Source of the DNA: Amaranthus tricolor
Taxonomy: Eukaryota; Streptophyta; Magnoliopsida; Caryophyllales; Amaranthaceae
Direction of reading: 5' to 3'
NCBI RefSeq assembly: GCF_026212465.1
Contig: NC_080048.1
Span: 27,263,420-27,327,419, forward strand
DNA: 64,000 nucleotides
Made by a program: the position numbers and the translations under genes. Below the pieces are notes generated by a model. The model worked only from the letters and a program-made list of their open reading frames with translations, had not been told where the DNA came from and did no database searches. Positions 25,386 to 35,985 of this stretch are shown here, one piece after another (within the stretch, counting starts at the first letter, position 1; each line of letters starts with the position of its first letter).

Positions 25386-25851
25386 AAAAAAAAAAAAAAA
25401 AAAAACTCAATGCCTGAAAAACGTCATAAATTTTAATTTCAACTTAAAATTGTCACACCACATACATTTTTAAATTTCTAACACCACATACATTAGTGAG
25501 TTGGTTCTAATGTATTTAAATTTCTAACACCACATACATTTGTAACATACATTTTTAAAAGAGAGAAAAAATACACATAAAGACACGATAAAAGAGAGAA
25601 AAACTATTTGTAAAATTTATAGTGGAAAATAAATACATTTTTAAATTGATTGTTCACTAAAATTCATAGATTAGTAACGGAGCCATTCGGAGCCATTAAA
25701 AGGTGAATAATTATCGGGAAAATAATTATCGGAGCCATTCGGAGCCATTAAATTGTATGTTAGAAATAATTGTATGTTACACCCGTTTTAAATAATAGTG
25801 AAAGAGACTTGCTTAGGGGTAATATTAAACAATAATTATCGGAAAATAATG
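25386..25851. other. Patchwork filler at joint 2 of the gypsy composite
   Basis: Contains repeated short pieces: TTTCTAACACCACATACAT twice (inverted relative to 17030-17050 of the B LTR), CGGAGCCATTCGGAGCCATT twice, TTATCGGGAAAATAATTATCG and AATTGTATGTTACACCCGTT (inverted copy of a piece in 16260-16290), and AGAGACTTGCTTAGGGG (from LTR 18010). Confidence 0.6.
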
Positions 25852-26441
25852 TTATCTTTTCGAATAAATAATTTTGATATATTGTTTTGATAAGCAGAGG
25901 TAGTATGACCTCACTAACCTTAAAGTGGACGTAGTATGACGTCAATTGGTGGAAATGAATTACTCGCGGTATATGGGGGCATTATGAGCCACCGCGGGGG
26001 TATGCATACTTTTAGCTGACGTGTACTTTTGGTCTTAACGACCCTGCGATGATGTTGTTTCCTATCTGGGCAATGACTAGCAGTAAGTTAAGTTGCAGGT
26101 CTGGGGAGTGAGGATTGTCCCTTGGAGAAATAAATCGTTAGGATACAGAAGTCTTGATAAGAACTTCTAATAAAGTTTAAAGAATATTTGGTTTTATGAG
26201 GCGATTTCGTTCTCAATTTGTAATAAGTAGATTTAATTTTTCGTTCTTATTCGCTGCTAAGAATTTCTTATATCTAGTAGTTCATAATAACACTAATAAA
26301 ACTCGATCCGCAAGCTTCCCTTAATTTCAAATCCGTTTTTAACTGCCTTCTAACATCCTGGTTTGACTCGGACGATATATACTTGTTTTTAAAAGGTCAT
26401 CTTCTCTTTTCGTACGATCCGAGTTATTCCGAGATGTTACA
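25852..26441 (+). repeat. U5 half of an A-type LTR, plus orientation
   Basis: About ten differences by eye over 590 bases from the reverse complement of 13424-14020, yet lacking the extra block found in the B 5' LTR. It ends TTCCGAGATGTTACA at the GAGTT target duplication. Confidence 0.85.
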
Positions 26442-27769
26442 GAGTTGCTTGTAAATCTACTTTGCTTACCAACCGAAAAATCTATGTGTGACCTTGTGCA
26501 GGTCATAGCATACATCAAAGATCCAATGACCTTAGAATACTCCGAATGTGAAATTGGTTGTTCGATATGTTTGGCAAATTTCATACCCGGTTCCATAGGA
26601 GAAGAGACAGGTGCCTTATCAAGCATGCTCAACCGCTTAAGTATTTTCTAAACATGGTGAGATTGACTTAGCTTGATTTGTTTGTCATCTCCTATGATCT
26701 TAATACCTAAGATCACATCGGCCTCCCCAATATCTTTCATTTGAAAGAACTTAGACAAAAAGTGTTTTTTCTCTTTAACTTGTACTAAACTAGAACTAAA
26801 AATGAGCATGTCATCTACATATAAAGAAATGATAACTCCATTACCATGGCTATCAAATTTTTGATACACGCACTTATCAGCTTGATTCAACTTAAATCCA
26901 AAGGAAAAAATTGTTTCATCAAATTTTTGATGCCATTGCTTTGGTGTTTGTTTAAGTCCATATAAGGATTTAACAAGTTTGTATACCTTATGCTCTTTCC
27001 CTTCCAAAACAAATCCTTTGGGTTGTTTCATATAAATTTCTTCATCTAGCTCCCCATATAAAAATGCGGTTTTAACATCCATTTGATGGATCTCTAGATG
27101 ATAAATTATCGCTAAAGCTACCTAAAACCTCATAGTGGTTATCCTCGCAACTAGTGCATATGTATCAAAATGATCGATACTAATCTTTTGTCTAAAGCCT
27201 TGTGCTACTAAGCAGGCCTTGAACTTATCTATAGTACCATCAATCTTTATTTTCTTATAAAAAATCCACTTGCAACCAATAGGTTTACGAGTAGGAGGAA
27301 GATCCACTAACACCCAAGTGTTATTTCCTATGAGGGATTGCATCTCATCATCCGTAGCCTTTTTCCAAAAAGCACTATCATGTGATGCCATAGCATCTCC
27401 ATAAGTCAATGGGTCACCTTCCACATTTAATAAATATGGAACAGTGGAAGAAATTTTGTTTCTGGTACCTTCAACCAAATATACATCAAAATCTGGTCCA
27501 AAGCTTTTAGCTTTTCGTTGCCTCTTACTTCGTATAGGATTAGAATAAACATCTTGTTGTTCATCTAGGTGTCGATTTTCATCAACATCTAGAGGTGAAC
27601 CTTGTTGATTATCATCAACATCCTCATTGGTACTTATTTGTACATTTTTTTATCTACTCAATGATGAAAATCTATTTTCATCAAAAATTGCATCTCTTGA
27701 CTCAGTAATCGAATGAATCGATATTAAGTCATTTTGTTCAGTTACATAGAACCTATAAGTTTTGCTATG
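26442..27769 (-). pseudogene. Copia family C copy 1: reverse transcriptase
   Basis: Minus strand, in order from 27478: RT N-terminus (a DPLTYGDAMASHDSAFWKKA segment, then WVLVDLPPTRKPIGCKWIF and the FKACLVAQGFRQ block); then frame 27082-26648 with MDVKTAFLYGELDEEIYMKQ, KSLYGLKQTPKQWHQKFD and the catalytic YVDDMLIF; then LMYAMTCTRSHIDFSVGKQSRF to the breakpoint at 26442. Small frameshifts separate the pieces. All the hallmarks are Ty1/copia. Upstream the copy is interrupted by a solo LTR at 27775. Confidence 0.9.
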
Positions 27770-27774
27770 AATAG

Positions 27775-29254
27775 TGTTAGACCTCTTGAGTTTTGATGAT
27801 GACTACACTTTGTTTAAACAAATATGTTGTTAGAGATTGAATGCAAGTCGATATCCGGTCGTGATTATGATCGTTGATAGTACCTATGACTTGATCTTTG
27901 GGAATGTACGTGTCAAAAGGATCCAAAAGATGTTAGAAGAAGTATATCGCTTGGGATGTAAAATGGAGACAGGAGGTCTACTGTTCCCAAGCTTGATGTT
28001 CTAGCAAAACTGGAAATTGAAGACAGCGCACTGTTCCTGAACTAGAGTCAGCCTACGTCCACTAAAAATTCTGATTATTATTTTTAATTATTATTTTTAG
28101 TTGATGTATTAATTAAAGTTAATTTGTTGCATTTATAAATTAGTAAAGTTAATTGGCAAAGTATTTTCCAAAATGTATTTTTCATTTTTACTAAGCTTTA
28201 TTTTAGGACTTATATTGAAATTACTAAATTTAGGAATAGCAGCCGTTTTTCTATGGGATTTTAGAATAACCATTTCCTAAAATTAGTAAATAGGTAACCA
28301 TTCCTATTATTAGTAATTAGCAACCGTCCCTATTATTAGAAAGCTCAACCGTATCTATTTTTAGCTTAATGTTCCAGCAGTTGTAATTGGAAAAAGGAAC
28401 TGCGGCTAAATTTGGTACAAGGGAACTGCTGCTTAAGGGAACAGAAGCTATTATTAGTAAATGGGAACAACGGTTATTGTTAGAATAACCGTACACTTAA
28501 ATTGGTCAAGTTTAATGCCTATTTTCAGATAATAACTGTAGGTTGTCTTGGATTTTAAGATCCACATTATTCTCCTTATTATTTGGGATAAAGGAATAAT
28601 GGTTGAAATATTCCATTTTATTAGAAAGTTTAGTTCTATAAATAGGAGTCCAATTCGGTTGTTCCTAAGTGTGAAAAACGTATGAGCTTATTCTTGCATA
28701 AGATTATTTTTGGAATTTTACAAGAAAATTTTGTTTTAAAATTGTCAATTAATTTTATAATATTTTCTTGTGCAACTCATTGATTTTATTTTAGAGAATT
28801 TTTATTCTTTTTGTAAGGGTTTTTCAGAGAGTATTTGTAATTAGACTTGGGTGAGTCTAAAGGGGAATTTGATAGCTTTTAGTGAAGCTAGTGAGGAGTT
28901 TAGCTTTTAGTGAAGCTAAGTTTGTTACTTTGAGTGAAGCAATTTGAGAGAGAAGTTGGTCTAGTGATTCGCTTCGAGTGAAGTAAGGTGTTTAATGTAA
29001 TTGTAACGAGTTGCCTTAAACATAGTTGAGAATTTAGAAATCCCGTGGGGTCGTAGTTTTTCCTTCTAATTAGGCCCAGAAGGTTTCCACGTAAAATCGT
29101 GTTGTCTCTTTCATTTATTTCGCTCTAAATTTAAGCTTTATTTATTTTATTTAATTCCGCAAAAACAGGGAAAAAAACGCTCAAACTCGTAACAACAACC
29201 ATTCACCACCCCCCCCCCCTCTTGTTGTTGTTCCCGTCTCTGATTAAGTCTACA
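27775..29254 (+). mobile_element. Solo LTR, SIRE/Maximus-like
   Basis: 1480 bp, TGTTAGACC... to ...GTCTACA, flanked by a perfect 5-bp duplication AATAG (27770-27774 and 29255-29259) that splits the integrase-RT linker of copia copy 1. It has a promoter-like CTATAAATAGGAG near 28635 and, near the end, a C run followed by TCTTGTTGTTGTTCCCG, a signature I associate with SIRE-type copia LTRs. A short duplication TAGCTTTTAGTGAAGCTA occurs twice near 28872-28920. No internal region is present, as expected after LTR-LTR recombination. Confidence 0.85.
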
Positions 29255-29259
29255 AATAG

Positions 29260-30005
29260 CATAACCTATAAATCTGCCTTCTATCCCTCGTTCACCAAGT
29301 TTCTTTCTTTTGTTACCGGGCAATCTTACAATGGCTCTACAAACCTAAACTCTAAGATAGCTTAAGTATGGTTTTCTTTTTGTACCAAAGATCATAAGGA
29401 GTCTCCTTATTTGTTCTCGTTGGAACCCGCTTAAGAATGTGAGAAGCCGTCAACATTGCTTCTCCCCAAAATCCTTCACTCAAACTTGATTAGGATAACA
29501 TGGAATTAACCATCTCTTATAGAGTACGATTTTTCCTCTCCGCCACACCATTTGATTGTTGTGCGTATTCTGCTGTGGTTTCATGTATTATACCCATTGA
29601 ATTAAAATAATTTGGATCATGACATTCACCTACTGTATCGGTTCTTATCCTTTTAATTTTACTACCAATTAGTAATTCTACTTCATTCTTGTAAATCTTG
29701 CAATAATTAAGAGCCTCATCTTTTGTATGTAAAAGGATACATAGCAAAACTTGGAAAAATCATTAATAAAAGTTATAACATATATCTTATTTCCCGATGA
29801 TGGTGTATCATGAAAGTCACAAAGATCACTGTGCATGAATTTCAAAATTTTGAATTTACGTTTAACACTTTTAAATGGTGTTCTTGTGATCTTATAACAT
29901 ACACGTTATGCAATTTTTAGACAATTTAGAGCACACAGAAATAAAGTCATGTTTAGACATAAAAGCAATTTTATCAAAATTAACATGTCCTAGTCTAACA
30001 TGTCA
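29260..30005 (-). pseudogene. Copia family C copy 1: integrase core
   Basis: Minus-strand frame 29747-29517 encodes LLHTKDEALNYCKIYKNEVE, IKRIRTDTVGECHDPNYF and HETTAEYAQQSNGVAERKNR. These cover the second catalytic Asp region (R-T-D-x-x-G-E) and the Glu of the DDE triad (Q-S-N-G-V-A-E-R-K-N). The stretch beyond 29747 continues the core with stops. In copies of this type the residue before the second catalytic segment is usually Asn-Gly-Gly-Glu; here it reads Val-Gly-Glu. Confidence 0.85.
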
Positions 30006-30187
30006 CAAATAATGCAAATCAACCTTTTCTTTGCTCAAATCAAGAGAAACATTGCATATAACATCTTTACTTAAATCTAAAGACAACTTAAAAAGACTAT
30101 TACATAGATAAGCACATCCTACAAACAAGTTATTTTACGAGATAACACACATATCCACTTCAAACACTAATTTGTATCCTAATCTAT

Positions 30188-31013
30188 TCAATACCGGAAC
30201 CAAGACAAGATTTCTACTAATTTCGGGTGCATAATAATAATCTCTCCAAACCAAGAGATTCCCAAAGTAAACAACAATTCAACTTGTCCTTTACCTTTGA
30301 CCATGATAGGGGCTTTGTTTTCCATAAAGAGATACTCCCCATCGATCACCTTATGTAAGATCTTGAACCATTTTATAGAGTTACAAACATGTCTCGAAGC
30401 CCCCAAATCGATCTACTAAGACAAAGTATCATCCTGCATGAAATCAAAGTTAGTATTCATTGAAGAAAAATTCAAAGAGGAATTTTTAATCAAAATTTCA
30501 TGATCACCTTAATTAGGAGGGTCCATGCTTGTAGAAGCTTGACTATCCTTTGCCTTCTTTTGCTTGTTCTTAAAAACAAAGCAACTTTTCTTTTGGTGCC
30601 CGGCTTGCCAAACTACCAACATGCCCTTTTCACTGGCGTTGGTGGTAAAACTAGTGGCCTTCTCCTTGAAAAATGCATTTTTCTTTCTTTTCTCCTCAGA
30701 AAGGGATGATTTTCCCTCCGCAGCTATGTTAATTGTACCAACATTTGGATTTTCATCCTTCTGATGACTCAACAACTATATGTTGTCCAAGATCGGAGAG
30801 TGTAATCTCCTCTCTCTTATGCTTTAAAGCATATCTTATATCCCTCCAAGAAGGAGGCAACTTGTCTATAATGCTTGAAACAATAAACAAGAAGGAGGCC
30901 ACGTTCAAAGTAGTGAGAACGAGCATCATTTTCTTTTGCCAACGTCGAAAGTTGATGCCAACAAACTTCTCCAACTTAGTGAAATTCGAAGTTAGATCTT
31001 TGATGCTTGCCAT
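30188..31013 (-). pseudogene. Copia family C copy 1: gag and protease
   Basis: Gag begins at 31013 with MASIKDLTSNFTKLEKFVGI and NFRRWQKKMM, then ...SWRDIRYALKHKREEITLSD. Frame 30775-30509 carries the gag C-terminus with a degenerate knuckle (W-Q-A-G-H-Q-K-K-S-C, first Cys pair lost). The minus-strand frame at 30406-30188 is the protease region: MGASRHVCNS matches the D-S/L-G-A-S-x-H-V-C active site, with the Asp replaced or just outside the frame. Several frameshifts. Confidence 0.85.
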
Positions 31014-31037
31014 CCCAAAGAAAGTATCATAAAAGAT

Positions 31038-31881
31038 TATTACAAACTAATAATTTGAAATACAAATTACAATTAGGAGGAATTTGCATTTCCCCTTTGA
31101 TGATGGCTAAAACAAATTAAGTTACAAAATACACTAAAAGAACTTGAAGATGCTTTTGTAAAAAAGATCGTTACGCAGAAACTTAATACTTGTTGTAGGC
31201 GTGTGCACACTTTTCTTTTTTGATATTTCCCCCAACAAAGGTACTTGGGTTTGAACTTGGAAATTCACAACGAGATACAAAAAAATTAATATACCCTTAG
31301 TACTTACGATATATCACTTAATAACAAAGTGTTTATATGAATAATAAATTTTAGAAGTTTTAACAAAAGTTTACAACGCTTTTGAAAGAACATAAGTACG
31401 ATAGAAAGCAAGGATATAATAGAATTCAGAAATAGTGTGTTTTACATCTTTCCTCAAGACCCCTATTTATATTAGTCTTAGTATACCAAAGGGTTAAGGC
31501 TCACTTAATCACCATTGATGATCAAACATGATGACTATCCATCAATACCATTTTAATTAAGGTATTCATGAGCATTATTCCTCCATATTAAGGCATTGTA
31601 ACGTCAGAATTAAGATGGAACAGAAGAAGGAATCCAATGCTCGTTATTCAAAGAAGACAAAAAGGCAAACAGTGTCAGGCAGAACCAAAAGTCGAGTCAG
31701 CTTTAGTTCCACCGCCAGGAACGCCGAGTCGGCTTTATGTGCTGACTCGGTTCCTATTTTGCCCTTTTTTCTATTCCTTTGAACCACTTTTGGACCTTGT
31801 ATTTTAATACATTTTGTCTTATTACTATTTGTAGTACTTTGTGATACTTCTTAGGAATTAGTATACACTAAATGTCCAACA
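31038..31881 (-). repeat. 5' LTR of copia family C copy 1
   Basis: Lies just upstream of gag on the minus strand. It starts (reverse strand) TGTTGGACATTTAGTG at 31881 and ends near 31038. It shares several blocks with 2760-3212 and weaker ones with 38161-39050. A GAGTCGGC/GACTCGG palindromic island at about 31690-31765 is shared with the other copies. The following 5-bp CGTTG (31882-31886) corresponds to CAATG at 3213-3217. Confidence 0.75.
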
Positions 31882-32617
31882 CGTTGGACTTTATCACTAA
31901 CAAAATGAATATCCATTTCGACATGGATGAACAAGGATGCCCAAAAGATAAACAAATCTAACATTACCATAATAAACTAAGGTGGCTTAATTTGGTGATA
32001 GGCTAATGAAGCTTTAGTAATAAATTACGGCTTTGAAGACTAAACTTAGATAAAGTAGGTTGTCACTTTGAAGACTATGAAATTAAATTGTCATACAAGA
32101 AGACACATTAACCAAAAGTAGAATGACGAGTATCAACGCACATTCCCTAATCGGCATTTGTAAAAGATAATAAGGAAGAAAGAGAGGACTTGAACAACTA
32201 TAAACCATAGTGAACAATACCTTGAACGCAAAATATGATGTAGCCCAATCATATGTTCAACCTTCAGATCATGCATGAAGAGACGAACTTGTTAAATAGC
32301 ATAAGAGATATATAAACAACTACAGGTGAGATACTACAAAGTACCAACTAATACCCATAAAAAGTGGAATTCTAAAATGGAGTACCGGACTCAACACTAA
32401 AATTTCCAGTAGTGGTAACAGGAGTAGGGGCAAACTTTCAACTCGACATTCGTACTCTTTCTAGAATTTATTAGCATACTTTTACTGAGAGAGTGAAATA
32501 AGCAAGTAATAGTGCGAGAAAGCGCAATATGTAAGAAATAGAACAATATTTAGAGACAATAGTGCCTAAAACCATCCAAATGGAAGCAGGCTCAACAACA
32601 GATTTAAACGTCTCACC
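31882..32617 (-). pseudogene. Host copia element: RT end and RNase H
   Basis: On the minus strand, pieces readable in changing frames are IVHYGLQLFKSSLSSLLS, TNADWGMCVDTRHSTFGYCV-like sequence, LYDNLIS and finally HVEMDIHFVSDKVQRVG. These match the plant copia RNase H order (H-Y-G-L-x-L...[24 protein letters not shown] and K-H-I-E-M-D-I-H-F-V). The sequence breaks after codons for Lys-Val-Gln-Arg where the family C LTR begins. Its expected continuation is at 3213 on the other strand. Confidence 0.75.
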
Positions 32618-34246
32618 TGATAACCGGGTTTTCGCACGTCGTTAATACTAGACCTGGATCAAACAATATTTATAACACCCTAATACAACTACAGATAGCA
32701 TAGCGGTAAGTCAGGGATCGAACCACGAGGACAAAGCTAGGAAGAAAAGGACTTGATGTAGGAAGGTTCAAGGAGCGAAAGGGTGTATGAACTAAACTAC
32801 TAAAAGTTATAATCAAAGCAAATATAAAAGTGATGATAAATGATAAAAGACAAACGAGAATGGTAGGGATCCACCCTAGGTCAGTTTTTATGGACTCATA
32901 GAAAGCTAGGTCAAGGGAGATCGAACGATAATCTATCGAGACACTCTAGATAATAAGAGGAAGTTTGTTGCCTTATAAGCCACACGAACAACCTATAATC
33001 GCCCTATGTTTCCTAAAGAGTGACACGACAAGGTTCAAATCGAATATCAATAATCAATCAATCAACAACAACCTTGACCCTAACCTAACACATGAAGAAC
33101 AAGCCCCAAACCTAGGGTTTCACCAAACCACAACACCTAAAGAAACTACTCACACATGCTAGAAGTAACTAAAGGGAAAACAATAAGCAAAAACATTAAT
33201 GAAGACATAGAGAAATTGAATGGAAACAACAAGAAAACAAGATGGAAAGCAATAAATGAAACTAGCAACTTTTCAACAAAGTAATAAATGAAGTAAAAGC
33301 AATAAGAGAAGCAATGGAATCAAGTAACAATAAATGAAAGCATTAGATGACAATAATGAAAAGCAAGAAAGTAATAAAGATGAAATGAACTTACATAAAC
33401 CAAAGCTTGAAGGAAAGAAACAAAAGGAATCCAAAATACAAAGCTTAAATGTAAATGAAAGCAATATAGGAAAGCTTAAACTATACTAAGGCATAAATGA
33501 AAGGGAAAACAATAAATGTTTGATGTTCTAAGTTGAGGGATGAACACTCAAACCAGGCATGAGGGATACATTCAAAAATGGGGGTTATATATAGCCTATG
33601 AACTACGGGAACAAAAGCCCTAAAATAACCCACGAAGTACAACTTGCGAAAAAAACGAGATTGCGCAGTTTTTAGTGCCCATTCGACCGAATGCTAGGGG
33701 CCATTCACCCCAATGCTTGCCCATTCGCCTAAATGAGCTTGCTTCGAGGTATCCAGCAAGTTTTGAGCATGTGTCTTGTTGTTGAAGGTCCCATTCGCCT
33801 GAATGGCTGCTTCATTCGCCCGTACTAAGAGGCATTCGACCGAATGCAGTTCTATTCGGCCCTTCCAGAGATTTTAAGGCAATTTCTTAGTGCAAAAATC
33901 ATCCATTCGACCGAATGGGTGATGTCTTCAGCCAAATGAGCTTTGCTTGGCCAGTTTGCGACTCTATTCAAGTGTCTAATGGTCTCTGAACTTCGCGAGG
34001 TCTTCGGGAATGACTTGGAGCACTTGGAAAGGCTTTGATATAGGCGTCTACTCTTTGATGGTAGTTTTTAAGCCTCGAACTCACGTCATTGGACCTCGAA
34101 ATCTCCGAAAATATTTGAAATGACCTTAAAACACCTTGGAGACAAGAACATGGTAATATCAAGCGGCATATGTATTAAAACAATGTAAAATAGCAAGAAT
34201 CGACACTATAATGGGGTAGTAAATGTGCTCTAAAACGAGCACATCA
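32618..34246 (-). mobile_element. Solo LTR, family E (copy 1)
   Basis: 1629 bp. On the plus strand it reads TGATAACCGGG... to ...GAGCACATCA, flanked by a perfect 5-bp duplication TCACC (32613-32617, 34247-34251). Reverse-complemented, it matches 52514-54038: shared TGATGTGCTCGTTTTAGAGC start, GGGATCGAACCACGAGGAC-type string near the other end, and CGCACGTCGTTAATACTAGA. No internal domain, primer site or polypurine tract, so it is a solo LTR or a short non-autonomous LTR-like element. It contains at least three copies of CATTCGACCGAATG and several variants. Confidence 0.88.
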
Positions 34247-34303
34247 TCACCACAATCAATATTTTCCCATTGAGATTTCCCATCATCAACAAAGCTGAGC
34301 TTT

Positions 34304-34560
34304 CACTACAAAAAAAAATAGTGTTAATTCTGACAGTATGTCAATATCATAGCACTTGAACATGTCACTAAAATATTTAGTGACACTTGAAATAAGTGTC
34401 ACAAATTAGCTTGTCTCAAATTAAAGTATGATACCTTCAGCTGTCACAATAATGGTGACACTTGCAATTGTCACATAACTATTAGTAACTTTTTATAGTG
34501 TCCCCATTAGAATTACGACACTTAAATTTATCAATAAAATTATACTTCTATTCAGTAGTA
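34304..34560 (+). mobile_element. CACTA transposon end with subterminal repeats
   Basis: CACTACAAAAAAAAATAGTG at 34304 matches the terminal inverted repeat of plant CACTA (En/Spm-type) elements. The next 230 bases hold several TGTCAC/GTGACA motifs in both orientations (for example AGTGACACTTGAAATAAGTG, AGCTGTCAC, GGTGACACTT), the usual arrangement of transposase-binding subterminal repeats. I find no matching opposite end, so the element is truncated or very decayed. Confidence 0.65.
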
Positions 34561-35409
34561 AACATACTATCATTTCATATTAAAAATACAGATTTAAATC
34601 AAATATTAGAATAACATATGCACAATATAAAATTGAAATACTTTCATATTAACGACATGTCACATGTAAAATATACTTCTAGGTTGCAATTAAGAATCAA
34701 AAATGATAAAGTGATTCTTCATCTACAATCAACACGTCAATATATATCAAAAGTAAAATTATCATGTTAAAGTTCATATTATACTCCTAACAATCTGAAA
34801 ACGCCTAATTTCTTCAACCACATAATCCAATCTAATGTATGTGTCCTTCACTTTCTATGATACTGCAAGCTATATCTTAATCTTTACCAAAACTGAAATA
34901 TTTTCGACCGTCCATAATTTTGCTATGTTATTAGAGAATGATATTCAACAATATGTAGAATTAAAATATATTTGGCATAAAACTTTAAACATAACATAAA
35001 AAGCTCATTACTATGTTAACAAATTACAATAAACTTATTCTTAACCAATTATCCTCCTGTTTTCTGGCTTTATTGGTGATAATAACATTTTAGGACTTCT
35101 TAACTTTATTAGCTTTAAGAATCTTGGGGGCATAAAAAGCCTTAATTGGGTAACCATTTTAATAGTGAACCAGCAAAGTTCTCAACTTGTTATAATAGTT
35201 AAACAACTACCACAGCTTATGTTTTGGATCACTAACTCACTAGTCTCATTTGTGCACTATACGTACTTTAGCAGAATATGATAATTTAAATCTATAATGG
35301 GATATTCTTAAGATTGGTTTCTATGTAGTTAATAAGACAAGAAAATGAGACAATTAATGCAAATACCTATTTGTTTCCATGAGTGTAAGCTTTAGACATT
35401 GGGTGTACA
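34561..35409. other. AT-rich DNA, no gene seen
   Basis: No frame or repeat structure that I can support. It may be decayed CACTA interior. Confidence 0.4.
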
Positions 35410-35985
35410 TAGTGATGGACACGAACTGGGTTGGGCAAGTTTCAGCTTCGGTTTCTCAAAACTAGAATCTAATATGCATCGTTAGGTTTCAATTTTGGTT
35501 CTAGTTCTAATTTCAAGTAGTTCCAGATAGTTACTTAGGTGCTTACAAGGCGGCTTCAAGCGGTTCAACTCCCGCGTTGGGCAAGTCGGATAATCGGTTC
35601 AATTGTCTTTTGCTTTAAATATAAATATAAATATAAAAAATCATATAATAAACTATAATAATATAGACATACTATTGTTGATTATTATAGAAATTTATTG
35701 TTTGTCAATCGTTATCAAAATATTAACTACATAGAAGGAAAAAAAAAACTTAATAAAAAATAATAAATTAATAATCACGGTGAATAATCAGAAAATCGGA
35801 GAATATGGACTTGAAGCCTAATGGCTTGCGGTTTCCGATTCCGAGGGCCAGTTTTCTGCCAATGGTTCCACGCTTTCGTGGCTAAACTGGCTCAGAACCT
35901 GTCGCAGGCGATTTTGGTTTCAAGACGAAACTTCGGCCGTTCGGGACTATTCGGTTCCGGGTGACCCGCACCGTGGCCATAACTA
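35410..35985. mobile_element. Small non-autonomous hAT-like element
   Basis: Ends form an imperfect terminal inverted repeat: TAGTGATGGACACGAACTGG on the left, and TAGTTATGGCCACGGTGCGG when the right end is reverse-complemented. The flanking 8-mers GGTGTACA and GGTCTACT agree at six of eight positions, consistent with an old 8-bp duplication. 576 bp with GC-richer ends and an AT-rich centre; no transposase. Confidence 0.65.

Noticed and set aside
31014..31037. Possible non-canonical primer site next to the family C LTR (ATCTTTTATGATAC)
   Set aside because: It does not match a tRNA 3' end; a half-tRNA type priming site is conceivable but cannot be supported from this alone.
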